Below the pieces are notes generated by a model. The model worked only from the letters and a program-made list of their open reading frames with translations. It was not told the DNA's origin and searched no databases. The position numbers were made by a program, and so were the translations under genes. A stretch of DNA of 64,000 bases from Bacteroidota bacterium. Its GTDB lineage: Bacteria; Bacteroidota; Bacteroidia; Bacteroidales; Bacteroidaceae. The stretch covers positions 1 to 64,000 of the forward strand of contig JAFABG010000003.1 in NCBI GenBank assembly GCA_023426145.1. The letters are read 5' to 3'. This document shows positions 41,837-51,146 of the stretch, piece after piece (position 1 is the stretch's first letter; every line of letters begins with the position of its first letter).

Positions 41837-44701
41837 TTATCGCTTACATAGTGCTTTAAAATCACAATAAGCACACTTTTTAGTATCTTCAGTTTGAGTA
41901 AAAGACTCCTGTTTGTTAAATATTTCTTCTAATAATATTACTAGCCTTTCACGAAACTCCTCTTCAAAAAAAGCAAAGTTATTTACTGGAATTTTAGGCT
42001 GCCGGGGTTCTCCCATTTCAATGACGGGCGAATAGCTATCTGAAGAAGCGCGGTGAATGTAAAGTAATGCAGGGGCAACCTTTAGTGATTGTTGTCTACT
42101 CATTATGGCTGCATACAGAAAGGTCTGGAAAATATAGTTAGGACGCGTCTCTGAAGGAGTAAATAACTGCTCAATATTAGCTGGAATCTTTGGGCTTCCT
42201 CCAGTTTTATAGTCAACAATTCGTAATGTAGAATCTTTGGCATCTATTCTATCAATTGTTCCTCCTAAGCAGATGGTCAGTGGTCCTTGTTCAGTGTTGA
42301 TAGAAATTGTCTCCTTTACAGGTTTCTCCATGTCTATCATTTCAAATGGAGCATATTGGAGATCATTTCTAAGTAGCTGTTTTAGATAGGAGACTATAAC
42401 TTTAGAGTTTATCAGTTGTATGCCATTATATTCAGGCTTTTCTTCTTTACCAACCTTAAAGAATTCTTTCTTAAATGCCAGGTCAACATAGCCTTGTAAT
42501 TTGACTTCGTTGCGTAGGAGGCTCTCCAAATCTTCTTTCTTCACCATTTTCCCTGCTGTTGTGAGATCTATATATGCCAGTTGGGCAGCAAGGTGGAAAA
42601 TTGTTCCGAATAAAGCAGAATCAATTTCTGCGCTAACCTCTTCAGGAGCTTTTAACTGCGCCACATAGCGGTAATAGAATCTCAATCTACAGTCTAGATA
42701 GGCATTGAGAGCAGAAGGTGAAAGAATGTGCGATTGTGTATTCGAGAAATCATAAGCCGAGTACAAGCGATCGAGTACTGTGGGTGTTTTATCTATGCAA
42801 AGGGGGGTAGCACTTTGCGGCGACTGCCCAGCTTCGAGGTATTCACGAGTGATTTTATGCGGACCTTCCACTAATAATTGCAGCATGAAACGGGATTCTT
42901 CCCCTCGATTCAATCCGTTGGAAGAGGTGTTATAAAGCAAAGTTATATTTTCCGCGCGTTGTATTAATCTATAGAAATAATAAGCATAAACAGCATTTTT
43001 ATGCTCAATGGTGGTCATGCCAAACGCCTTCCGAAGATTGTAAGGTATAAACGAAGAGTCACCACCTGATTTGGGTAACTGCCCTTCATTCAGTGACAAC
43101 AAGATAAGATTACGAAAATCAAGATTACGTGTTTCCAAGACTCCCATAACTTGCATTCCAATAGCAGGCTCACCGTGGAATGGTATGTTTGAGGCAGTCA
43201 ATACTTTACTGATTAGACGTCTTAGCGTATCAACACGGACATTCAATTCTCCGCTTTGAATTAGGCTATAAAGCCTATTAATAGTGGTATAGCAGTTAAA
43301 AAGAGACTCTCGATAGAGTTGATTGAATATGTCGTCATATTTGCTTTCTTTTTGGTATATGGCGGCTATGTCTTTAATTAATTCCGTCAGATAAGTACAT
43401 AAATCCTTGATACCATTGGCCGGAGTGAAGAGTTTCGCAAGAAAATCGTCCTTTTTCAGTTCTGAAGGCAACGGATAGAAGCGATTAGTCTTGGTCAGTT
43501 CTCGCTCAAGTTTCTCAGCATTGTCCGACAACTGCCTAGTATAAGGATGCTTCAGTATAGTAGATACGGTTTCATGCGTGAATCGACCGGTATCTCCTCG
43601 ATAGCCAATGGTTTGCAGCTGCAGAGCAGCATCAACGAAACTATATACAGGAGTCTGTGCTAGCGGGAATCCCATTGTTATATTTACGTTCTTAACTTCT
43701 TGAGGGATAGAATGAAGAACCGGGAGCAGAAGAGCTTCATTACAAAGCACTACTGCATTTTCTTTCTCTTGATCTGTTGTGGAAATTGTGTTACGTACCC
43801 ATTCAGGGATAAAACGAGCCTGAGCATTTTCTGTAGATGCCGATATGTAACGTATATTCTTAGACTTTCGAAGCGTGTCGAAACAACTTTCGGGCAATTC
43901 ATTAGGGAAGAGCTTTAGATTTCGTTTAATAAATTCTCCAGCCTCATGCTTTGAGATCACTTGGGTATAGAAGATATCGTAATCCCAATAGAACATAGCC
44001 TTACCAGCATCCTGTAAGAGTTGGAAAAACTTGGTTTCCACTTTGTTAAGGACGTTAAAACCCACGAATATATATTTGTCATATTTCAATTGTGTGGTAT
44101 CAAGCTGCTCAATTACATTTCGATAAAGCATACCTTCGTAAGCAATGCCATGTTCGGTTAAGTTTTCTCGGTAACTGTGATATATAGCGCCCAATTTATC
44201 CCAAAGAGAGATGAATTTTTCTTTTAATACAGTTCGACGTTCAATAGAAAAATTTTGGAAGAATTGTTGAATAGCCTCTTCTTGTTCTTTGTCAAGGAAT
44301 TCATAATCGTCTGCTAAATTTTTAAGATCTTGCAAATTGCTGAAAAGTTTATCTGCATCTACCAAATTCTTATCAACGTCATCGAAGTCACTGATTAGTA
44401 ATTCGCCCCAGAAATAGAATTCATCTAGAGTTTCTTCACTTTCTGTCTTTTCGCGAAATACTTTATAGAGTTCACAAACCAGCCGAATAGGATCTCCCGC
44501 TTTTTGTGTAGACAACTTCCGGAACAAATCACTGATACTCATTGCAGCAGGTGACCATATCGGTTGTTCAGACTCTTCTGCAAGATGTTCGTTAAAGAAT
44601 AGATTGGCACGCTTATTCGGGAATACGAGTACAGTTCGGGACAAGTCGTTTCCTATCTTTTCATACAAATCGTGGGCAACTAGTTGGAGGAATGATTGCA
44701 T
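41837..44701 (-). CDS. AddB-like subunit of helicase-nuclease, PD-(D/E)XK family
   Basis: A 954-residue protein. The N-terminal part is a degenerate UvrD-like helicase (a canonical Walker A is not seen near the start: VLVFPNKRANLFFNEHL). The C-terminus carries a RecB-type nuclease: LSPSALNAYLDCRLRFYYRY with the first Fe-S cysteine, LRIVDYKTGGSPK with catalytic Asp and Lys, and terminal CAYCDFKALC with the other three cysteines of a 4Fe-4S cluster. This is the AddB pattern. It is 58 bases after the AddA-like gene, and together they would process double-strand breaks for RecA loading. Confidence 0.88.
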   Translation of the reverse strand: MQSFLQLVAHDLYEKIGNDLSRTVLVFPNKRANLFFNEHLAEESEQPIWSPAAMSISDLFRKLSTQKAGDPIRLVCELYKVFREKTESEETLDEFYFWGELLISDFDDVDKNLVDADKLFSNLQDLKNLADDYEFLDKEQEEAIQQFFQNFSIERRTVLKEKFISLWDKLGAIYHSYRENLTEHGIAYEGMLYRNVIEQLDTTQLKYDKYIFVGFNVLNKVETKFFQLLQDAGKAMFYWDYDIFYTQVISKHEAGEFIKRNLKLFPNELPESCFDTLRKSKNIRYISASTENAQARFIPEWVRNTISTTDQEKENAVVLCNEALLLPVLHSIPQEVKNVNITMGFPLAQTPVYSFVDAALQLQTIGYRGDTGRFTHETVSTILKHPYTRQLSDNAEKLERELTKTNRFYPLPSELKKDDFLAKLFTPANGIKDLCTYLTELIKDIAAIYQKESKYDDIFNQLYRESLFNCYTTINRLYSLIQSGELNVRVDTLRRLISKVLTASNIPFHGEPAIGMQVMGVLETRNLDFRNLILLSLNEGQLPKSGGDSSFIPYNLRKAFGMTTIEHKNAVYAYYFYRLIQRAENITLLYNTSSNGLNRGEESRFMLQLLVEGPHKITREYLEAGQSPQSATPLCIDKTPTVLDRLYSAYDFSNTQSHILSPSALNAYLDCRLRFYYRYVAQLKAPEEVSAEIDSALFGTIFHLAAQLAYIDLTTAGKMVKKEDLESLLRNEVKLQGYVDLAFKKEFFKVGKEEKPEYNGIQLINSKVIVSYLKQLLRNDLQYAPFEMIDMEKPVKETISINTEQGPLTICLGGTIDRIDAKDSTLRIVDYKTGGSPKIPANIEQLFTPSETRPNYIFQTFLYAAIMSRQQSLKVAPALLYIHRASSDSYSPVIEMGEPRQPKIPVNNFAFFEEEFRERLVILLEEIFNKQESFTQTEDTKKCAYCDFKALCKR

Positions 44702-44759
44702 ATTAATTAAATAATTTCTATCGTATAAAATGATTTCTTCTAAGCTTCATAGTAGGGGA

Positions 44760-47700
44760 CTATACTTTTACAATGAGTTCTTCATCTACATACCATAAGT
44801 AGCCAGATATGTTTTTATATCCCATTTTAGTAAGCAGTTGCATATACCCCTTAACCTGTTTGTTGTATTTTAGGTTCTCTTTACCAAATTTGAAATCTAC
44901 CACAACAACTTCTCCCTTTTTCATCATTACACGGTCGGGGCGTCGAGTTTGCAAAATCCCTTTTTCTTTGTAGATGATAGCACATTCACTAAACAAAGTC
45001 CATTCTCCAGAATACCAATCCTGAATTTCTATAGCCGAAAAAGCTTTATGAGCCACTTCTCTTATTTCATTCGCCTTTTCTTCACTGCCAATCACACCTT
45101 CGAAGATAAGACGTTCAATGGCGGGATCAATATCTTCTGCTGTTTCAATAGCCGAGAATAACGTATGTAGCATACGTCCACGATTAATGAAACGATCCTC
45201 AGACTCTTCTTCGTCAATGCCTTGAATAAAATCGGCCGAACGATTCGACTGCCTAAATTCAATCTCATGACGCATAGATTCCATTTGAATGGGTAATTTG
45301 TTTGGTTTCTGCGTCAGTATATTAGTTGAAGCTTTAGTACTTTCTGCTTCAGAAGGACAAATTTCACCAGCTTCATAGCAGTCTTCGTCCCAATCCACAC
45401 CTTCCTTGAGAGCAACTACCGGGAGGGTGTTGCTTAATAGCTCAGACATCGTCCCTTTTTGCGTTTTTTTGCTCCAGATGATAAGATTCTTTCCAGCACG
45501 AGTAAAGGCTACATAAAGCAAATTAAGGTTGTCTACCCACAGCTGAAGACGTTCTTGAAGGTAAGCGTTTCCATAGATAGACTCAGCCATTGGCGATGAG
45601 TAATTAATGGGAAGAATATCCATGGCATTGAATGGAGCCTCTTGAGGAGTGCACCACACAAGTTGATTATTCGTTTCGTTCTCCATTTTCCAGTCGCAGA
45701 AGGGGAGGAGCACAGTGTGAAATTCCAACCCTTTTGACTTATGAATAGAGAAGATGCGAATTCCTTCAATTTCTCCACTGGGAATCGTTTTACTGCACAT
45801 CGTCTCTTCCCAATAACGGATAAATCCATCTATTTCAGACGAGTTACTTTGCAAATAATCCGTCACTGCATCAAAGAATGCAAATAAATAGGCATCCTGC
45901 GCTTCAATACGGCTCATCTCAAAGAGAATAAACAATTCTTCCAGCAATTCGTAAAGCGGCATGAGGCGAAGCTCGTCCCTTCTTTCAAGAAATGCAGGAG
46001 GAAGATAGTTCTCTATCGGAAGAAGGAGAAGAGTGTTCCAATCTATATTCTTTTGCAGCACCTCATTTTGGTAAGCTATAGCCAGTTGTGCCCTTGCTAT
46101 TTTATTTTTTTCATCAGAGAGATAACGCAAGGCATCAGTTAGCATACAAATAGCCAATGAAGCATCAAGGCGAAAAGCTTCGTCAGAAACAATTTTATGG
46201 TGTAGTTCTTTGTCGAAATAATCTGCAATGCGCGGAATGCTTTTATTCTTTCGAACAAGGATAGCGATGTCATTTAGCCTTACACCCGATGACAGTAGCC
46301 CTTCTACTTCCTCACCTAAACTGATCAGTGTCTTTTCTGTATAGTCATTTGTATCGTCCGGTTCTAAGAATGAAACTTTAATATAGCCTTTATCAGTGCT
46401 CTTAGGAGATTCTTGAACCACATCCGCATAAGCTTTTTGGAGATCTTCACAATCTTTACCCATTTGCTGTTTGTAGACTCCGTTTAAATAGTCAACAGCA
46501 GCAGTGAATATTTGATTGTTGAATCGGATGATATTCGTCTCACTTCGTCGATTGGTAGCCAATGTTTTTACCTGAATGGGAAAATGATCGATGCGATCGT
46601 TTAGTGCATTAAGAATGCCCCAATCCCCGTTTCTCCAGCGGTAAATCGATTGTTTCACATCACCTACAATTAAGCTGTTTGCCCCTTGCGAGAGTCCCTC
46701 GAGAAGGAGAAGCTTGAAATTGCCCCATTGCATTCGGCTAGTGTCCTGAAACTCGTCTATCATCACATTGCGGATGTTAGTTCCAATTTTCTCGAACACA
46801 AATGAGGAATCTCCATCTTTCACTAGTTGATGGAGTAAAGCATTGGTATCTGATAGGAGAAATCGATTGTTATCATGGTTCAGTTGGCGCACTTCTTCAT
46901 CGATGTGGGCAAGCAATTGCACTTTGTTAAGATGTTGAAGAGACAAACGACAACTATTTAAGAGTAGATTATTTTTTGAGCGAAGTCTCTCGGCTTCTTT
47001 TAATAACTGGATCAGACTGGAGTTGGCTAGAGCTATAATATCTGCATAACGCGATGAAGTCTTAGTAGCCCAGTTCTTAGCATCAACCAAGCATTTTTCT
47101 ACTGTTGCGTTACGAATATCATTGCCCAACACACCATTATTTAATTTACGGAAATAACTGCCGATACCTCGTGAACCATTTTTCAAATCATCCGCGTTCA
47201 AGGCATGTCCATCCAATTCCCCTTCAAATTGATCATAAAAGCCCTTCATCTGTTCCAAAACTTCCGTCTCCAGCGCTTTGAGCTGTTTACGGTATGCTTT
47301 AATGGTTTCCGGATCTCGAAGGCGCATACGCAATCCTTCCCCCTTTTCAATATATCCTTCATCGAAGATATTGCGTCCAAAGCTTTTCACTTCATCCGAC
47401 ACATTCCAACGCTTATCATCGGCTATTCGCTCGTTAATATAGTCGAGTAACCAAGCAAGAACAGGAGAGGTGGGACCAAGTTTTTCAATCATGCTATCCA
47501 CCGCATCACTAAGTACTTCAGCATTATTAAGTTCAATGTTTAGGTTAGGACTGAGCTCAAGTTCTCGAGCCAGATTACGCATGACAGACTGAAAAAACGA
47601 ATCAATTGTTTCCACCCGAAAACGGCTGTAGTCATGAAGCATCAAGCTAAGTGCCTTACCAGCTGCTTGCTTTATCTCTTCATCAGTTTTTCCTGTCTCT

Positions 47701-47930
47701 TCCTTGATTCGTGCTAAATAAGCTTCTGAGTCTTTGTCGCCTGTCTGGATGCCGTATAGCTGGCTAAGGATACGTTCCTTCATTTCTGCTGTCGCTTTAT
47801 TGGTAAACGTGACGGCAAGAATCTGACGATAGGCAAGTGGATCCTGAATTAATAGCTTGATGTACTCCACCGCAAGGGTGAACGTCTTTCCCGAACCAGC
47901 CGAGGCTTTATAAACTAAGAGTTCACTCAT
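44760..47930 (-). CDS. AddA-like UvrD/Rep helicase-exonuclease
   Basis: A 1056-residue superfamily 1 helicase. Walker A ASAGSGKT is at residues 9-16, with AVTFTNKATAEMKERIL (motif Ia), MIDEFQDTSRMQW (motif II), SLIVGDVKQSIYRWR, IFSIHKSKGLEF (motif V region) and VAFTRAGKNLIIW (motif VI). A C-terminal nuclease domain shows VVVVDFKFGKE, the PD-(D/E)XK strand. This is the AddA/RecB-like motor and nuclease. It lies between an exported YhcH-like gene (7 bases upstream) and the AddB-like gene, forming a three-gene run. Confidence 0.93.
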   Translation of the reverse strand: MSELLVYKASAGSGKTFTLAVEYIKLLIQDPLAYRQILAVTFTNKATAEMKERILSQLYGIQTGDKDSEAYLARIKEETGKTDEEIKQAAGKALSLMLHDYSRFRVETIDSFFQSVMRNLARELELSPNLNIELNNAEVLSDAVDSMIEKLGPTSPVLAWLLDYINERIADDKRWNVSDEVKSFGRNIFDEGYIEKGEGLRMRLRDPETIKAYRKQLKALETEVLEQMKGFYDQFEGELDGHALNADDLKNGSRGIGSYFRKLNNGVLGNDIRNATVEKCLVDAKNWATKTSSRYADIIALANSSLIQLLKEAERLRSKNNLLLNSCRLSLQHLNKVQLLAHIDEEVRQLNHDNNRFLLSDTNALLHQLVKDGDSSFVFEKIGTNIRNVMIDEFQDTSRMQWGNFKLLLLEGLSQGANSLIVGDVKQSIYRWRNGDWGILNALNDRIDHFPIQVKTLATNRRSETNIIRFNNQIFTAAVDYLNGVYKQQMGKDCEDLQKAYADVVQESPKSTDKGYIKVSFLEPDDTNDYTEKTLISLGEEVEGLLSSGVRLNDIAILVRKNKSIPRIADYFDKELHHKIVSDEAFRLDASLAICMLTDALRYLSDEKNKIARAQLAIAYQNEVLQKNIDWNTLLLLPIENYLPPAFLERRDELRLMPLYELLEELFILFEMSRIEAQDAYLFAFFDAVTDYLQSNSSEIDGFIRYWEETMCSKTIPSGEIEGIRIFSIHKSKGLEFHTVLLPFCDWKMENETNNQLVWCTPQEAPFNAMDILPINYSSPMAESIYGNAYLQERLQLWVDNLNLLYVAFTRAGKNLIIWSKKTQKGTMSELLSNTLPVVALKEGVDWDEDCYEAGEICPSEAESTKASTNILTQKPNKLPIQMESMRHEIEFRQSNRSADFIQGIDEEESEDRFINRGRMLHTLFSAIETAEDIDPAIERLIFEGVIGSEEKANEIREVAHKAFSAIEIQDWYSGEWTLFSECAIIYKEKGILQTRRPDRVMMKKGEVVVVDFKFGKENLKYNKQVKGYMQLLTKMGYKNISGYLWYVDEELIVKV

Positions 47931-47937
47931 ATTTCAA

Positions 47938-48567
47938 TTATGGGATATATTCAATCTTTGCAACAATAACACGAATATTTTCAGGTTCTTTGCCTGCTTT
48001 CACTAAGGCTTGGTGAAAGTTCTTTGGAAAGAACAAGAAAAAACGTCCTGGTTGGGAATCTACATATTTAATTTTAGTCGTCTTATAATAAGTGACATCC
48101 GGTTTGTATTCAGTAATAGGTTCAGCATAAGCTTCTGAAGTGATTCCGAAACGTTCAGTACCCTTAACTACGTATTGTAAATCGATACCATGTCGATGAG
48201 CTTCAATTTTTCGCTTGCTGACTTCCTGAGTCACAGCATCTTGAACGTTAATATAGCAATGTTTTCCATCCACTTCATATCGTCCTGCAGGCATATTCTC
48301 AAGGTCATGTGTAGCCAGCCATTGAAAGGTTTTATCCCATACATCCTTATTCTTTTGATATTGAGAAGCAAACTCTTGATAATCTGTTGTTTTGTCAGGT
48401 AGCGCGTTTAATCCGTTTGTCCATTCCCTTTTCATCACCCAGTGTCGGGCCTGTTTGTGAGTTAAGTTATCAGTACGTTTCTGTGCAAAAGCAGCAGAAG
48501 AGGAGATCAATAATAGAAAAAGTCCGAAGAAAAGTCCAGAACGATTTGATGTGAATATTTTTTTCAT
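47938..48567 (-). CDS. exported YhcH/YjgK/YiaL family (DUF386) protein
   Basis: A 209-residue protein. The first ~28 residues are a signal peptide (GLFFGLFLLLISSSAAFAQ). Residues ~60-205 form the DUF386 cupin-like domain (GRYEVDGKHCYINVQDA, EAHRHGIDLQYVVKGTE, GRFFLFFPKNFHQALV), with metal-ligand-type His/Glu residues. Cytoplasmic relatives (YhcH, YiaL) lie in sialic acid or sugar operons and are suspected sugar isomerases/anomerases. Export is unusual. It is 7 bases upstream of the AddA-like gene, so it may lead that transcript. Confidence 0.87.
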   Translation of the reverse strand: MKKIFTSNRSGLFFGLFLLLISSSAAFAQKRTDNLTHKQARHWVMKREWTNGLNALPDKTTDYQEFASQYQKNKDVWDKTFQWLATHDLENMPAGRYEVDGKHCYINVQDAVTQEVSKRKIEAHRHGIDLQYVVKGTERFGITSEAYAEPITEYKPDVTYYKTTKIKYVDSQPGRFFLFFPKNFHQALVKAGKEPENIRVIVAKIEYIP

Positions 48568-48621
48568 GATAGTTTAAGTGAATTTGGTTTTAACATTCCC
48601 TCTTTAGTTATTAATACAAAG

Positions 48622-48629
48622 CAAAAGTA
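48622..48629 (-). promoter_or_regulatory. Bacteroides -7 promoter element for the YhcH-AddAB run
   Basis: The minus strand reads TACTTTTG, matching TAnnTTTG, 54 bases upstream of the YhcH-like ATG (48567). Confidence 0.6.
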
Positions 48630-48826
48630 ATGAAAGCAACGAAAGAAACGAAATAAATTTGCTCTAAAATATTTTCTCACTAGCTCTAGGAAGCCTATCA
48701 GAGGCATCAAGAGATAAAAACACGCTCTTATTAAAAAAAAGTGAGAGTGTGCATTAGTAGTTTGTAGCCTTTAGTTGTATTATATATAGATGGATCAAAA
48801 AAACTTTTATCTCTATATTATTGAAT

Positions 48827-50155
48827 ATGCAACATCCTAATAATGGTTCCCAAGGAAAGAAAATTAATCCAGCTTGCTGGGTGCCCACAGCTTATTTTGC
48901 TATGGGGCTTCCTTTTATAGCGATTAATTTAGTCTCAGTATATATGTTTAAGAACTTGGGCGTATCGGACACTCAGATTGCTTTTTGGACCTCACTAATC
49001 ATGATTCCGTGGACACTAAAGTTTTTATGGAGCCCTTTTCTTGAGATGTATAAAACCAAAAAGTTTTTTGTGCTGATCACACAACTATTAAGCGGCTTGC
49101 TGTTTGGGATTGTTGCTTTTTCTCTCTTTTTTGATTATTTCTTTGCTATAAGTATTTCTACCATGGCGGTCATTGCCTTTAGTGGGGCAACTCATGATAT
49201 TGCTTGCGATGGAGTTTATATGGCCGAATTGAACAAAGAAGATCAGGCAAAATATATCGGTATTCAAGGGGCATTCTATAATGTGGCTAAACTCGTGGCC
49301 AATGGCGGATTGGTAGCCCTAGCCGGAACCCTAGCAAAACATTATGGAGCCATCCAAGGAGCCTCCATTGAAGTGAATAAGTCCGCCTATTCATCTGCAT
49401 GGACAATCATTTTTGGTGTAATAGCTTTAATAATGGTGTTGATCAGTATTTATCATATTCAAATATTGCCTTCTACTCAGATTCCTTCCACAATTAAGAA
49501 ATCCCGAGCAGAAGTGTTGAAAGAGCTCGTACTTGTCATTCGTGATTTTTTCACCAAAAAGCACATACTCTATTATGTATGCTTCATCATTCTTTATCGT
49601 TTGGCCGAAGGTTTCATCATGAAGATAGCACCGATGTTCCTTTGTGCTTCCAGAGACCAAGGTGGTCTGGGGTTATCCTTGGAAGAAATAGGAACTTTAA
49701 ATGGAATCTTCGGATCTGGTGCCTTTGTGCTAGGCTCAATACTGGGAGGTCTTTTTGTGGCTAGAAAAGGACTTAAGAAAACGTTATTTGCTCTTTGCTG
49801 TGTTTTCAATCTTCCATTTTTAGCCTATACCTTTCTAGCTGTGGTTCAACCCACCAATCTTTATCTGATAGGAGCATCCATCACAATGGAATATTTCGGC
49901 TACGGTTTTGGATTTGTAGGGTTGACCTTATTTATGATGCAACAAATTGCTCCGGGAAAACACCAGATGTCGCATTATGCCGTTGCGTCGGGTATAATGA
50001 ATTTAGGGGTAATGCTACCTGGAATGGTGAGTGGATACTGTAGCGATCTACTGGGATATCGTAATTTCTTTATTTATGTGTTGATTGCAACCATTCCCGC
50101 ATTCCTGATCACCTATTTTGTTCCATTCACTTATGACGATTCAAAAAATAAATAA
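48827..50155 (+). CDS. MFS sugar permease of a mannoside utilisation operon
   Basis: A 442-residue MFS transporter with about 12 membrane helices. Start ATG at 48827; a TTG six bases upstream is less likely. Features are of the AmpG/SLC45-like type: WVPTAYFAMGLPFIAINLVSVYMFKNLGVSDTQIAFWTSL and SGATHDIACDGVYMAEL. The downstream neighbours (GH130, GH92) point to import of a mannosyl disaccharide such as Man-GlcNAc or Man-Glc. The three genes are spaced 16 and 6 bases. Confidence 0.9.
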   Translation: MQHPNNGSQGKKINPACWVPTAYFAMGLPFIAINLVSVYMFKNLGVSDTQIAFWTSLIMIPWTLKFLWSPFLEMYKTKKFFVLITQLLSGLLFGIVAFSLFFDYFFAISISTMAVIAFSGATHDIACDGVYMAELNKEDQAKYIGIQGAFYNVAKLVANGGLVALAGTLAKHYGAIQGASIEVNKSAYSSAWTIIFGVIALIMVLISIYHIQILPSTQIPSTIKKSRAEVLKELVLVIRDFFTKKHILYYVCFIILYRLAEGFIMKIAPMFLCASRDQGGLGLSLEEIGTLNGIFGSGAFVLGSILGGLFVARKGLKKTLFALCCVFNLPFLAYTFLAVVQPTNLYLIGASITMEYFGYGFGFVGLTLFMMQQIAPGKHQMSHYAVASGIMNLGVMLPGMVSGYCSDLLGYRNFFIYVLIATIPAFLITYFVPFTYDDSKNK

Positions 50156-50171
50156 CTTCAAATCAACTATT

Positions 50172-51140
50172 ATGAATAAAATTCAGATTCCTTGGGAAGA
50201 AAGACCTGCCAATTGCACAGATGTCATGTGGCGTTATTCGCAAAATCCGGTCATTGGCCGCTATCATATTCCTTCATCAAACAGTATTTTCAACAGCGCA
50301 GTAGTTCCCTTTCAAGATGGATATGCCGGCGTGTTTCGTTGTGATAATAAAGCAGTTCAAATGAATATATTTGCTGGTTTCAGTAAAGATGGCATTCATT
50401 GGGATATTAATCATGAACCGATTCAATTTAAAGCAGGAAATACCGAGATGATAGAATCGGAATATAAATATGATCCGAGGGTCACTTGGATTGAAGATCG
50501 CTATTGGGTCACTTGGTGTAATGGGTATCATGGTCCGACGATTGGTATTGCCTATACTTTCGATTTTCAAGAGTTTTTTCAATGCGAGAATGCTTTTTTG
50601 CCTTTCAACCGTAACGGAGTTCTTTTCCCGCAAAAAATAGATGGTAGATATGCAATGCTCAGTCGTCCTAGCGATAACGGTCATACTCCATTTGGCGATA
50701 TCTATATTAGTTATAGTCCCGACATGAAATATTGGGGCGAACATCGTTGTGTGATGAAAGTAACCCCTTTCCCCGAAAGTGCTTGGCAATGCACAAAAAT
50801 TGGTGCAGGTTCGGTTCCGTTTTTAACTAACGAAGGGTGGCTGCTTTTCTATCATGGTGTGATCACAACGTGCAATGGATTTCGTTATGCGATGGGAGCT
50901 GCCCTACTCGATAAGGATCATCCGGAAAAAGTGCTTTATCGTACTCGTGAATATTTAATTGGTCCAGCTGCTCCCTACGAATTACAAGGTGATGTCCCTA
51001 ATGTAGTCTTTCCATGTGCTGCTTTGCAAGATGGTGAACGTGTGGCTGTATATTATGGTGCGGCCGACACAGTGGTGGGGATGGCTTTTGGCTATATTCA
51101 AGAGATAATCGATTTTACTAAACGAACGAGTATTCTCTAA
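50172..51140 (+). CDS. GH130 beta-mannoside phosphorylase
   Basis: A 322-residue five-bladed propeller enzyme from ATG 50172. GH130 motifs: NSAVVPFQDGYAGVFRCDNK, NIFAGFSKDGIHW, YDPRVTWIEDRYWVTWCNG with Asp101 matching the catalytic Asp104 of the human-gut enzyme UhgbMP, NGVLFPQKIDGRYAML, and PCAALQDGERVAVYYGAADTV. It uses phosphate to split a beta-1,4-mannoside into mannose-1-phosphate and the acceptor sugar. Pairing with GH92 and lack of a signal peptide suggest cytoplasmic action on Man-beta-1,4-GlcNAc from N-glycans; Man-Glc is an alternative. Confidence 0.92.
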   Translation: MNKIQIPWEERPANCTDVMWRYSQNPVIGRYHIPSSNSIFNSAVVPFQDGYAGVFRCDNKAVQMNIFAGFSKDGIHWDINHEPIQFKAGNTEMIESEYKYDPRVTWIEDRYWVTWCNGYHGPTIGIAYTFDFQEFFQCENAFLPFNRNGVLFPQKIDGRYAMLSRPSDNGHTPFGDIYISYSPDMKYWGEHRCVMKVTPFPESAWQCTKIGAGSVPFLTNEGWLLFYHGVITTCNGFRYAMGAALLDKDHPEKVLYRTREYLIGPAAPYELQGDVPNVVFPCAALQDGERVAVYYGAADTVVGMAFGYIQEIIDFTKRTSIL

Positions 51141-51146
51141 AACAAG

